Positions 34,876 to 43,110 of a stretch of DNA of 64,000 nt are shown here, one piece after another; positions within the stretch are counted from its first letter, which is position 1, and every line of letters begins with the position of its first letter. This stretch comes from Arsukibacterium tuosuense. Its GTDB lineage: Bacteria > Pseudomonadota > Gammaproteobacteria > Enterobacterales > Alteromonadaceae. The stretch covers positions 248,001 through 312,000 of the forward strand of contig NZ_OBEB01000006.1 of the NCBI RefSeq assembly GCF_900215315.1, given 5' to 3'. The translations under genes and the position numbers were made by a program. Below the pieces are notes generated by a model that did not search any database, was not told where the DNA came from, and saw nothing but the letters and a program-made list of their open reading frames with translations.

Positions 34876-35501
34876 AAGACAACAGTGGCATTATTAGTCA
34901 GGTATCTGATTATTACTCAAGTAAGCTTTGTGAGCATGGCGCAACCCCGCAGGGTGTGGATTGGAATGGCGCAGAGGGACAATTTCTGCGCTTTGAGCAA
35001 TTGAACAAGGTTATTTGCAACAACGGAAAGTTTACGCTAAACGATATTGGCTGTGGCTATGGCGCTTTCTATGATTTCCTGCGGACAAAATACAGCTCTT
35101 TTGATTATGTCGGCGTTGATGTTGCTGCCAGTATGATTTCAGCCGCCCGGCAGCGCTATATTGGTTCAGCTAATGCAAAATTTCTCTGTGGTGCGGTACC
35201 GGAAGTCGCGGCAGACTTTACTGTGGCCAGTGGTATTTTCAATGTCAAATTGGAAAATTCAATACATGATTGGCAAAGTTATTTGATTGAAACTATTGCT
35301 ATTATTGATAAGTTCAGCACGAAAGGGTTTGCCTTTAATTGCCTGACGTCGTACTCGGATGCTGAGAGAATGAAAGACGGACTTTTTTATGCTGATCCCT
35401 GTGAATTGTTTAACCATTGCAAAATACATTACGGCCGGAATGTTGCTTTATTGCATGACTATAATCTGTTTGAATTTACGATTATTGTGAGGAAGTCATG
35501 A
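34872..35501 (+). CDS. SAM-dependent methyltransferase (class I)
   Basis: The 209-residue protein has the class I SAM-binding motif TLNDIGCGYGAFYDFL (about 56-71), followed by the acidic loop DYVGVDVAASMISAA (about 78-92). It overlaps its neighbours by 4 bases on each side, so it is translated within the cassette. By context it may methylate the glycan sugar or a sugar nucleotide. The acceptor is unknown. Confidence 0.75.
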   Translation: MKDNSGIISQVSDYYSSKLCEHGATPQGVDWNGAEGQFLRFEQLNKVICNNGKFTLNDIGCGYGAFYDFLRTKYSSFDYVGVDVAASMISAARQRYIGSANAKFLCGAVPEVAADFTVASGIFNVKLENSIHDWQSYLIETIAIIDKFSTKGFAFNCLTSYSDAERMKDGLFYADPCELFNHCKIHYGRNVALLHDYNLFEFTIIVRKS

Positions 35502-36163
35502 AAAATAAATTAGTTATATTTGGTTCGGGCGATATCGCACAATTAGCACACTACTATTTCAGCAATGACAGCCTCTATGATGTAGTGGCTTTTACTGTCG
35601 ACAGCGAATACAAGACGGTTGAGGAGTTTTGCGGTTTACCTGTAATCGCATTCTCTGAGCTGAAGGCGTTTTTTTCACCGCAGGACGTCAGCGTGTTTGT
35701 GGCGTTGAGTTACTCTAAATTGAATGCTGTAAGAAAAGAGAAATACCTCGCGGTTAAAGCTATGGGATATACCCTGGTGAGTTATATCAGCAGCAAGGCG
35801 ACAGTATTGAACCAGCAGGACATCGGAGAGAACTGCTTAATTCTCGAAGATAACACCATCCAGCCTTTTGTTAAAATTGGTAATAACGTGACCTTGTGGA
35901 GCGGCAATCATATCGGCCATCACTCGATAATACGGGATCACACTTTTATTGCTTCACATATCGTTGTATCCGGCGGTGTAGATATAGGCGAGCAATGTTT
36001 TATCGGCGTTAATGCCACATTGCGTGATCATATTCGGATTGGCGACCGCTGTGTTATTGGTGCCGGTGTATTATTGCTGGCTAATGCAGAAGCTGATGGC
36101 TTGTACAAAGGTACCGCTACAGAGCGGTCTGCATTGCCAAGTTCAGGGTTGCGCAGAATATGA
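35498..36163 (+). CDS. Left-handed beta-helix acyltransferase (NeuD/PglD-like)
   Basis: The 221-residue protein has an N-terminal Rossmann-like part LVIFGSGDIAQLAHYYF (about 4-20) and a C-terminal hexapeptide-repeat domain (about 105-205: ILEDNTIQPFVKIGNNVTLWSGNHIGHHSIIRDHTFIASHIVVSGGVDIGEQCFIG). This is the NeuD/PglD layout, trimeric enzymes that acetylate amino sugars using acetyl-CoA. The likely catalytic His lies in GNHIGHHS. In this cassette it could acylate the amino group made by the WecE-like transaminase, or serve the pse route that lacks a recognisable PseH. It overlaps both neighbours by 4 bases. Confidence 0.82.
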   Translation: MKNKLVIFGSGDIAQLAHYYFSNDSLYDVVAFTVDSEYKTVEEFCGLPVIAFSELKAFFSPQDVSVFVALSYSKLNAVRKEKYLAVKAMGYTLVSYISSKATVLNQQDIGENCLILEDNTIQPFVKIGNNVTLWSGNHIGHHSIIRDHTFIASHIVVSGGVDIGEQCFIGVNATLRDHIRIGDRCVIGAGVLLLANAEADGLYKGTATERSALPSSGLRRI

Positions 36164-37086
36164 CATTTCAACCTGAATGGCAAAAATTGGGCTTGCTGTA
36201 TAGTCCGCAAGGCAAAACCCGTCACGCTAAACTGGCTACACATGCGGCCAACCCCTTAGCGTTGCATATGGCTGATGATGTCTTTCGGGTATATTACAGT
36301 GGCAGAGACGAGCAAAACCGCTCTTCTGTAGGGGCGGTAGATATCGATATTGTTCGCGGCGAAGTGGTTAAAGATCATTTTGAACCATTTTTGATACATG
36401 GCGCTGCCGGCAGTTTTTTTGCTGACGGCATCAGTATTGGTAATCACTATCAGGTTAACGGTTCAACCTTTATTCTCTTTATGGGTTGGCAAACCCCGTC
36501 GGAGGGGCATTGGCGGGGTGATATTGGCCGGATAACCGTGGCTGAAGATTTGACTTTGCAAGTGACAGACAGGCAACCCTATTTGGCTTTGGACACGGAT
36601 GATCCTATCAGTCTGTCTTATCCCTGGGTTATGCAAACCGCACCTGAGCGCTATGACATGTGGTACGGTTCAACTCTTACGTGGGAAGCTGAGAACGGTG
36701 AGATGGTGCATATCATCAAGCATGCGCAGTCTGCCGATGGCGTTAGCTGGCACAAGACCGATTCAGCAGTACCCTATCAGCTAAACTATGCGCAGGTGTT
36801 TTCCAGACCTTCTGTCATTAAAAGTTCTGAGCATAGGCTGGATATGTGGTTTTCTTACCGTTGCGGTACAGGGCAGAAATACCGTATTGGCTATGCATAT
36901 AACACTGGTGAGGGCTGGCAACTGGCGTTGAACAACAGTGGTATCGATGTCTCAGAATCTGGTTGGGATTCCGAGATGATTGAGTATCCGTTTGTGTTTC
37001 AGCATAAAAACAAAACGTACATGCTTTACAGCGGTAATGGATATGGCCGTACTGGTTTTGGTCTGGCGGTTCTGAACACGCCGTAA
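36160..37086 (+). CDS. Five-bladed beta-propeller, GH43/GH32-like protein
   Basis: The 308-residue protein has repeated beta-sheet blades with signatures FRVYYSGRDEQNRSSVGAVD (about 43-62), STFILFMGWQT, ERYDMWYGST (about 163-172), HRLDMWFSYRCG and KTYMLYSGNGYGRTGFG, the texture of GH43/GH32/GH130-type propellers. Such proteins recur in surface glycan clusters; whether they hydrolyse, transfer or only bind sugars is uncertain. No signal peptide is seen, so it is cytoplasmic, which argues against a degradative role. It overlaps the acyltransferase by 4 bases. Confidence 0.65.
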   Translation: MTFQPEWQKLGLLYSPQGKTRHAKLATHAANPLALHMADDVFRVYYSGRDEQNRSSVGAVDIDIVRGEVVKDHFEPFLIHGAAGSFFADGISIGNHYQVNGSTFILFMGWQTPSEGHWRGDIGRITVAEDLTLQVTDRQPYLALDTDDPISLSYPWVMQTAPERYDMWYGSTLTWEAENGEMVHIIKHAQSADGVSWHKTDSAVPYQLNYAQVFSRPSVIKSSEHRLDMWFSYRCGTGQKYRIGYAYNTGEGWQLALNNSGIDVSESGWDSEMIEYPFVFQHKNKTYMLYSGNGYGRTGFGLAVLNTP

Positions 37087-37111
37087 ATACGCATCTGAAG
37101 GTCCTTAAACT

Positions 37112-37936
37112 ATGGATGAAGGCAAAATTCCAACGCAGAGCTATGGCATTCTTGAGCAGAAGCAGGTGCTCACTGACATTGAAGAAATCAGGGAGCAATT
37201 TTTAACCAACGGCTATGCTATTTTGGATGCCGGCTTGTCCGGTGCAGACATTGCCACTATACAAGCGGATTTTGACACCCTGTCACAGCGTTATATTACG
37301 CATTATGGCAGTGACAAGTTGAAAAGTTGTGATGAATATCACACGGTAAGAGCGCCGCTATTGTTTGAGAACAGCGATACGTTTTTACGCTTAGCGTTAA
37401 ACCCTGTCCTGCTCGAATTCGTCAGTAGTGTTATTACCGGTAGTTTCATCCTTAACCAGCAAAATGCAATTACGAATCCTTCAAGGCAACCTTATAATCA
37501 AGGGAAATGGCATAGAGATTTGCCTTATCAACACTTTGTAAGTTCACGCCCTATCGCGGTAAATGCGCTGTACTGTGTCGATGATTTTACCAGTGATAAT
37601 GGTTCTACCTATGTTTTACCCTTTTCTCATTTGCGGGAAGAAATGCCCTCAACGCGGTATATAAAAAATCATGCTGTTCAGGTATGTGCAAAAGCAGGCC
37701 GGTTTATAGTGATTAATTGTATGACTTTCCACACCGGCGGCTTCAACCTTTCACCTTTAGATCGTCGCGCAGTCAATCACTTGTTCAATATTCCTTTTTT
37801 TAAACAGCAGATAAAAATACCCGGCAATTTGTCTGAAGAGGGTTTAAATGAGAAACAGAAGAAAATTCTCGGTTTCGGCTTCGACGAAATACAGTCTGTT
37901 GATGCTTTTGTCGCGCAGCGGCTACAGCGCCTTTGA
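37112..37936 (+). CDS. Phytanoyl-CoA dioxygenase (PhyH) family protein
   Basis: The 274-residue protein is a predicted Fe(II)/2-oxoglutarate oxygenase. The metal triad is visible: WHRDLPYQ (His and Asp, about 133-140) and MTFHTGGFN (distal His, about 205-213), with Arg in LDRRAVNHL for 2-oxoglutarate binding. It overlaps the WecE-like reading frame start region and belongs to the same cassette. By context it may hydroxylate a sugar or an acyl substituent on the flagellin glycan. The substrate is unknown. Confidence 0.78.
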   Translation: MDEGKIPTQSYGILEQKQVLTDIEEIREQFLTNGYAILDAGLSGADIATIQADFDTLSQRYITHYGSDKLKSCDEYHTVRAPLLFENSDTFLRLALNPVLLEFVSSVITGSFILNQQNAITNPSRQPYNQGKWHRDLPYQHFVSSRPIAVNALYCVDDFTSDNGSTYVLPFSHLREEMPSTRYIKNHAVQVCAKAGRFIVINCMTFHTGGFNLSPLDRRAVNHLFNIPFFKQQIKIPGNLSEEGLNEKQKKILGFGFDEIQSVDAFVAQRLQRL

Positions 37937-37959
37937 TGATTAAATGCAGGGATATCAGC

Positions 37960-39138
37960 ATGCAAATTCCTTTTAACAAACCTTATATGACAGGTAAAGA
38001 GATCCAGTATATTGCCAAAGCGCACAAGCTTGGCAAGCTTGCCGGAGACGGTGACTTTACCGCTAAATGTCATGACTGGCTTGAGCAGCAGACCGGTTGC
38101 AACAAAGCGTTGTTAACCCATTCGTGTACTGCCGCACTGGAAATGGCCGCTATTCTGTTAGATTTGCAGCCGGGCGATGAAGTAATAATGCCTTCCTATA
38201 CTTTTGTGTCCACGGCCAACGCCTTTGTCTTGCGCGGTGCTGTGCCTGTTTTCGTTGATATCAGATCCGACACACTGAATATCGATGAAAAGCTGATTGA
38301 AGCGGCTATTACGGCGCGAACCCGCGCGATAGTGCCTGTGCACTATGCCGGTGTGGCCTGTGAGATGGATACGATTTGTGCTATTGCTGCGCGGCATGGT
38401 CTTAAGATTGTAGAAGATGCTGCACAGGGCGTGATGTCGACATACAACGGCAGGCCGCTCGGAACTATAGGCGATATAGGAGCCTACAGTTTTCATGAGA
38501 CAAAGAATGTCATTTCAGGCGAAGGTGGTGCCCTGTTAGTAAACCGGCCTGATTTAGCTACAAGAGCCGAAATTATCCGTGAGAAAGGTACCGACAGAGC
38601 ACGGTTCTTCCGCGGCGTTGTAGACAAGTATACCTGGCAGGATATTGGTTCCTCATTTTTACCGGGTGAGATTATTGCAGCATTTCTGCTGGCTCAGCTG
38701 GAAGACGCTCAGAATATAACTGCACTTAGGCTTGCTCGCTGGGATTATTATCATACTTTACTTGAGAAAGCCGAAAATGAAGGCTTGCTCACAAGACCGT
38801 CAGTGCCTGCGCATTGTGGCCATAACGCACATATGTACTATGTGTTACTGCCGGCGCAACTCGAGCGGCAGGTAATTATGGATAAACTTAAAGAAAAATT
38901 AATCAGTACAGTGTTTCATTACATACCATTGCACAACTCTCCCGCGGGGCAACATTTTGGTCGTGCTGCGACTACTATGGCAGTAACAGATGATGCGTCT
39001 GCACGGATTTTAAGATTGCCATTGTGGGTAGAGCTTACCGGTGAGCAACAGGAGTATATCGTTAGCGCCTTACTGGAAAGTATCAATGAACTGATTCATG
39101 GGAAGCATTATGAACCCTCCGAAGCTTCACAGGCATAG
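37960..39138 (+). CDS. wecE: dTDP-4-amino-4,6-dideoxygalactose transaminase (WecE/RffA)
   Basis: This PLP-dependent sugar aminotransferase of about 392 residues converts dTDP-4-keto-6-deoxyglucose to dTDP-4-amino-4,6-dideoxygalactose using glutamate. It matches WecE nearly motif by motif: QPGDEVIMPSYTFVSTANAFVLRGAVPVFVD, VPVHYAGVACEMD, VEDAAQGVMSTY, and catalytic Lys in SFHETKN before SGEGGA. The ATG at 37960 has AGGGA upstream and gives the standard MxIPFNKP start. It ends the plus cassette. RmlA for the first pathway step is at 41211-42089; the 4,6-dehydratase RmlB is not in the window. Confidence 0.92.
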   Translation: MQIPFNKPYMTGKEIQYIAKAHKLGKLAGDGDFTAKCHDWLEQQTGCNKALLTHSCTAALEMAAILLDLQPGDEVIMPSYTFVSTANAFVLRGAVPVFVDIRSDTLNIDEKLIEAAITARTRAIVPVHYAGVACEMDTICAIAARHGLKIVEDAAQGVMSTYNGRPLGTIGDIGAYSFHETKNVISGEGGALLVNRPDLATRAEIIREKGTDRARFFRGVVDKYTWQDIGSSFLPGEIIAAFLLAQLEDAQNITALRLARWDYYHTLLEKAENEGLLTRPSVPAHCGHNAHMYYVLLPAQLERQVIMDKLKEKLISTVFHYIPLHNSPAGQHFGRAATTMAVTDDASARILRLPLWVELTGEQQEYIVSALLESINELIHGKHYEPSEASQA

Positions 39139-39179
39139 TATTCAATGTCTGCAGAGGCCCGGAGGGCTGCTGGCGGATA

Positions 39180-39959
39180 TCAAACGAAACTGATATTGGC
39201 TCTTTGTTTGCCATAAATAACTTTGGCAGATGAGATAAATTGATACGGCAATTCTACATAGGCGACATCTGAGTTTGAGATAGCTATATCAACAGCCTGA
39301 ATCATCTGGGAACCCTTTCTGACCAGGATTACGTCAGACCAGTCAGTATTGGTAAGTGCAAGCGGGATAAAATCTGTACGCTTCATAAAGCTTGTCAACG
39401 CTTCCAGAACGCCAAGATTCTGTTTAGTACCGGCATCACTGTGACAGCAGTCATTCAGTATCATAAAGCCGTTTGGCGCCAATAATTCTTTGTAGTACAT
39501 CAGGTCCCGTAAAACATACTCATACTGATGACTGGCATCGACATATATCAGATCAAACTTGTCTATGCCGGTAGCGGGGCGTATTTTACTGATTGCTTTA
39601 ATCGTATCGTCGCGGATCATAGTGACATTGCTAAAGTCGCTAAACTTAACTAAACATTCTTCGTATATTTTGTCAAAAGTTGACTGTTTGTTAAGAGAGC
39701 CGCCGAAGTAGTAGGAATAGGTCTCAACCGGATTTATCCAGGGTGGCAAAGTGTCAAAAGGGCTATATGTTTTTGTAATATCTTTACTCCAACTATCAAT
39801 CAGCACCATGTGTTCAGGAGATAAAATATTATACATATTTAGTGCGTTCTCGCCTCTTAGTACGCCAAGCTCAGCAATCAAAGGTTTCTTACCGTAAGCG
39901 TTAAATACAGCGCTGACGACATGTAAGAAAAATTCTCTGTTAGCATTGCAAACTTTCAT
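39180..39959 (-). CDS. SAM-dependent methyltransferase (Methyltransf_24-like)
   Basis: The 259-residue protein has a SAM-binding motif PLIAELGVLRGENALNMY (about 25-42), acidic loop MVLIDSW (about 51-57), and FDLIYVDASHQYEYVLRDLMYYKELLAPNGFMILNDC (about 138-174), the pattern of metal-dependent O-methyltransferase-like enzymes of the Methyltransf_24 group. It stands alone on the minus strand between the two arms of the glycan island, with its start facing a 252-base gap. Probably a glycan O-methyltransferase, by context only. Confidence 0.72.
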   Translation of the reverse strand: MKVCNANREFFLHVVSAVFNAYGKKPLIAELGVLRGENALNMYNILSPEHMVLIDSWSKDITKTYSPFDTLPPWINPVETYSYYFGGSLNKQSTFDKIYEECLVKFSDFSNVTMIRDDTIKAISKIRPATGIDKFDLIYVDASHQYEYVLRDLMYYKELLAPNGFMILNDCCHSDAGTKQNLGVLEALTSFMKRTDFIPLALTNTDWSDVILVRKGSQMIQAVDIAISNSDVAYVELPYQFISSAKVIYGKQRANISFV

Positions 39960-40211
39960 ATAGCCACCCGTTAATTAAAAAAATCACAGATAACCAGCAA
40001 TTTTTATGCCGCTATTTATATATACTGACTGTAGATCTTACTTATGCCGTAAGACGTGTATCAGGCGTGCAGCTGAGCACCTTGTCGTTTATAAACAGCT
40101 AAAATTAGTCTGGTTTTTTTATTCCCGGTGTCATCTGATTGACTATGGGGTGTATGATAACAGTACTGAGCCGCTGGCCGGATTTGACTGTACGACTACA
40201 GAGGAAGAAAA
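39960..40211. other. Divergent intergenic region between two methyltransferases
   Basis: This 252-base gap lies between a minus-strand and a plus-strand methyltransferase gene and must carry promoters for both. I see no sigma-54 or sigma-28 element. A 69-codon ORF (40006-40215) ends in an ATGA overlap with the next gene but has no ribosome site or family resemblance. Confidence 0.5.
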
Positions 40212-41150
40212 ATGAAAACCGATCGCACTTTCGAGTTAAAACAGGCGTTGTTAAATAAATACCACTCTGCAATAGACAGTGCGGCGGATACCCCCGGAAA
40301 AAGCGGCTTTGTTGATTTAACAGCTAATCAATCAAGCAGTGACAAGCTAAACAAAGCAATGTACGACAATTCACAGTCTGTTGAGATATACAGAAATTTT
40401 CTTAACTGGCTGTTTGGTACTTTTAACGTAGAGGAAATGGACTTTCGCAGAGACTGTTTTGAACGACTGGGGAATATCACGGGTAAAAAAATACTGATCA
40501 CCAGTTGCGGACTTGGAGAAGATATTAAGGTCGCGGCAATGTTGGTGGGCAAAGATGGATTTGTGCATGCACAAGACCTTAGCAGGCATTTCATTTCTCT
40601 GGCGGCAGATAAGTATTCTGCGGAAAATATTGTTCTTACTGTTTCCAACGCCTTAGATCTGCCGTACAAAGATGGCTATTTTGACGCCGTTTTCCACTTT
40701 GGCGGGATAAACCTTTTTGGCGATATCGGGCTGGCCATATCGGAAATGAATCGGGTTTGTAAAGTTGGCGGAACCATTCTATTTGGTGATGAATCTGTAG
40801 CTGAGCATTTAAGAGCAGATGATTACGGCAAGATGTTTATGGAAAATAATGCCCTTTGGCAAGAAAAAGTACCACTTGAACATCTGCCATTATGTGCATC
40901 TGACATAAGCCTGAGTTACGTTTTAGGTAATTGTTTTTATCTTATCAAGTTCACTAAATCTGACCAATTGCCTTATGCAGATATTGATATAGAGCATGTG
41001 GGTTATCGCGGCGGCTCTGTGCGCAAGCGGTATTTTGGAAAGATTGAAGGTATTGCTCCGGATTTGAAAAATTCACTCTACGAGCTGGCTAAGAAAGAAG
41101 GCAAATCTGTCAGCCGGATTATCGAGGAACTAATCAAAACCAGATTGTAA
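40212..41150 (+). CDS. SAM-dependent methyltransferase with ribbon-helix-helix-like tail
   Basis: The 312-residue protein has a type 11 methyltransferase domain (about 90-200): KKILITSCGLGEDIKVAAML, FVHAQDLSRHFISLAADK and the post-motif AISEMNRVCKVGGTILFGDE. After a spacer, the last 45 residues read as a strand RKRYFGKIEGI followed by LKNSLYELAKKEGKSVSRIIEELIKTRL, which has the pattern of an Arc/CopG ribbon-helix-helix fold. The Shine-Dalgarno GAGGAAG is strong. It is isolated in direction, convergent with rmlA. It could be a glycan methyltransferase; the tail suggests dimerisation or DNA contact. Confidence 0.7.
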   Translation: MKTDRTFELKQALLNKYHSAIDSAADTPGKSGFVDLTANQSSSDKLNKAMYDNSQSVEIYRNFLNWLFGTFNVEEMDFRRDCFERLGNITGKKILITSCGLGEDIKVAAMLVGKDGFVHAQDLSRHFISLAADKYSAENIVLTVSNALDLPYKDGYFDAVFHFGGINLFGDIGLAISEMNRVCKVGGTILFGDESVAEHLRADDYGKMFMENNALWQEKVPLEHLPLCASDISLSYVLGNCFYLIKFTKSDQLPYADIDIEHVGYRGGSVRKRYFGKIEGIAPDLKNSLYELAKKEGKSVSRIIEELIKTRL

Positions 41151-41210
41151 TGAAGATGTCCGGAAACAGCCCGGTGCCGTTATTAAAAACCGCCACTTGC
41201 ACAGAGAATT

Positions 41211-42089
41211 TTATAGCCGTGGTTTAGAAATAATATTCTCTGATAAGTAATCTTTATAACTGCAGTCGGGCATCGTTTGCATTTGCCTTAATACCTCTTC
41301 ACGTGACAGCCAGCCATTCAGATGAGCAATTTCCTCCAGACTGGCAATTTGATAGCCTTGCCGCTTCTCGATGGTTTCGACAAAGGTAGACGCTTCCGAC
41401 AAGCTCTCATGTGTACCTGTATCCAGCCAGGCAAAACCACGGCCGAGCAATTCAATTTGCAGTTGTTTCTGCGCCAGATAGGCCTGATTTACACCGGTAA
41501 TTTCCAACTCACCACGCTTTGAAGGGCGCAGATTTTTGGTTATCTCAACAACATTATTATCGTAAAAATACAGTCCGGTAACGGCATATTTGCTTTGCGG
41601 TTGCGCCGGTTTTTCTTCTATAGATTGTACTTTAAAGTCGGCGTCGAACTTTACTACGCCAAAACGTTCCGGATCTTTTACCTGGTAGCCAAAAATCACT
41701 GCGCCCGGCAGGCGACTGCGCGCTCTGTGTAATTTAGGAGTGAAGCCTTCGCCATAAAAAATATTGTCGCCCAGCACCAGACATACATCGTTATTGCCAA
41801 TAAACTGCTCTGCAATTAAGAACGCCTGAGCAATACCTTCTGGCTTATGCTGCACGGCGTACTGCAGATGAATGCCAAATTTGCTGCCATCACCCAGTAA
41901 GCGCTGAAATGCGGCTTGTTGGTCAGCAGTGGTAATCAGAAGAATATCGCGGATACCCGCCAGCATCAGAACGGATAAAGAGTAGTAAATCATCGGCTTG
42001 TTATGAATAGGCAATAGCTGTTTGGAAATGCCCAGCGTAATAGGGTAAAGCCTGCTGCCGGTGCCCCCGGCCAGTAATATACCTTTCAT
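41211..42089 (-). CDS. rmlA: RmlA, glucose-1-phosphate thymidylyltransferase
   Basis: The 292-residue enzyme makes dTDP-glucose from glucose-1-phosphate and dTTP. Diagnostic segments are [59 protein letters not shown] (about 103-115), [21 protein letters not shown] and [14 protein letters not shown]. It ends the minus operon begun by pseB, 9 bases after the methyltransferase. It feeds the dTDP-amino sugar route whose aminotransferase (WecE) is encoded on the plus strand. RmlB, C and D are not in the window. Confidence 0.96.
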   Translation of the reverse strand: MKGILLAGGTGSRLYPITLGISKQLLPIHNKPMIYYSLSVLMLAGIRDILLITTADQQAAFQRLLGDGSKFGIHLQYAVQHKPEGIAQAFLIAEQFIGNNDVCLVLGDNIFYGEGFTPKLHRARSRLPGAVIFGYQVKDPERFGVVKFDADFKVQSIEEKPAQPQSKYAVTGLYFYDNNVVEITKNLRPSKRGELEITGVNQAYLAQKQLQIELLGRGFAWLDTGTHESLSEASTFVETIEKRQGYQIASLEEIAHLNGWLSREEVLRQMQTMPDCSYKDYLSENIISKPRL

Positions 42090-42098
42090 AACTGCTCG

Positions 42099-42866
42099 CT
42101 ATTCTATAACAATGTAAGAGGTAAGCGGACTCAGCGGCGAGCGTCGTATGGTGTATTTATCCAAACCAAATACCTCTTTTAATGCCAGCGTTTCTCCAGG
42201 AAACTTATGGTAATTCAGTTCATCAAAACCTATCACACTGCCTTTGGTTAAATGGTCCTTGATTAATTCCAGACATATTTTGGTCGGCTCGTAAATGTCA
42301 AAGTCAAAGTAGGCCATGGCGATAATAGTCTGTGGATTATCTGCCAGGTATCGCTCCAGGGTAGCTGTGGCATCACCTTTAACAAGTTCATACTTTTTAA
42401 TGTGGCTTAGCGGACTTTCTGATTCATGATATTGCAACACACTGTCCAGGTAGTGCTCGTAACCTTCTGTAACGCTGTAAGCACCTTTTTTAATAACGTC
42501 GTTGTTGCCGTCTTTTTCAGACACGGATGGGAAACCCTCGAAGGTGTCAAAACCAATGATCTTACGGTTATAGTTGTAAGGTTCATACATGCCACGAAAC
42601 GAGGAAAATAGCGCGAGGTTTTGCCCCCAACGCACGCCAAACTCCATTATCACACCGTGCACCGGCAGTGCCTTCTTATACAATTCATCCATAAACATAA
42701 TACGCGACAGGTCCTGTCGGCGCATAAACAGGCCTAAGTTGTTCAGCATTTCTGCCGGTGGCACCGGGCAGTCGCTAAAGGTTTGGTAAAAGCTCTTGCG
42801 GCTATCGGCTTCTGTAGCGGATGAATCTGTTGATACCACCGGTTTGGTGTTTGCTTTGTTATTCAT
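42099..42866 (-). CDS. TylF/MycF-like O-methyltransferase
   Basis: The protein is about 255 residues from ATG 42866; a further ATG at 42908 lies inside the upstream gene. The methyltransferase core shows GVIMEFGVRWGQNLALFSSFRG (SAM loop), KIIGFDTFEGFP (acidic loop and the TylF-type FDTFEGFP motif) and IAMAYFDFDIYEPTKICLELIKDHLTKGSVIGFDELNY, where the Asp residues likely bind a divalent metal. This family O-methylates sugars such as those of macrolides. In the pse operon it may methylate the nonulosonic acid or a terminal sugar. Sometimes misnamed as a carnitine CoA-transferase. Confidence 0.8.
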   Translation of the reverse strand: MNNKANTKPVVSTDSSATEADSRKSFYQTFSDCPVPPAEMLNNLGLFMRRQDLSRIMFMDELYKKALPVHGVIMEFGVRWGQNLALFSSFRGMYEPYNYNRKIIGFDTFEGFPSVSEKDGNNDVIKKGAYSVTEGYEHYLDSVLQYHESESPLSHIKKYELVKGDATATLERYLADNPQTIIAMAYFDFDIYEPTKICLELIKDHLTKGSVIGFDELNYHKFPGETLALKEVFGLDKYTIRRSPLSPLTSYIVIE

Positions 42867-42891
42867 ATTTTTTATTCCCGAAAAGTAAGGC

Positions 42892-43110
42892 TTACTCAGG
42901 TGTGACATAAGCGATCAGCTCGCGGCCAAAGCCCAGGGCTGTAATGGCTTCAGCATAGCGAATATAATTGTCGATGTTTTTGCCAATCATAAAGTTTTTA
43001 CTAAATACCCGGCTAAAATGTATTTGTAACTGTGCCTCAGACGGCTTGGGCATCGCTTCAATAAAACCCAGCGCGTGGCGTTGTTCGGTAAATTTTGTTT
43101 GATCAGACAT
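42892..43110 (-). CDS. Small protein of unknown function, 72 residues
   Basis: I do not recognise this protein. It is a soluble, slightly basic 72-residue sequence, with FIEAMPKPSEAQLQIHFSRVFSKNFMIGKNIDNYIRYAEAI in the middle and no signal peptide, Cys pair or acyl-carrier Ser motif. It overlaps the HAD gene by 8 bases and precedes the methyltransferase by 25, so it is translated as part of the pse operon and is likely real. A helper subunit for one of the neighbours is a reasonable guess, nothing more. Confidence 0.6.
   Translation of the reverse strand: MSDQTKFTEQRHALGFIEAMPKPSEAQLQIHFSRVFSKNFMIGKNIDNYIRYAEAITALGFGRELIAYVTPE

Noticed and set aside
40006-40215. 69-codon ORF ending in ATGA overlap with the methyltransferase at 40212
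   Set aside because: No Shine-Dalgarno, odd Cys/Tyr/Leu-rich composition, no recognisable family; the overlap alone is weak evidence.
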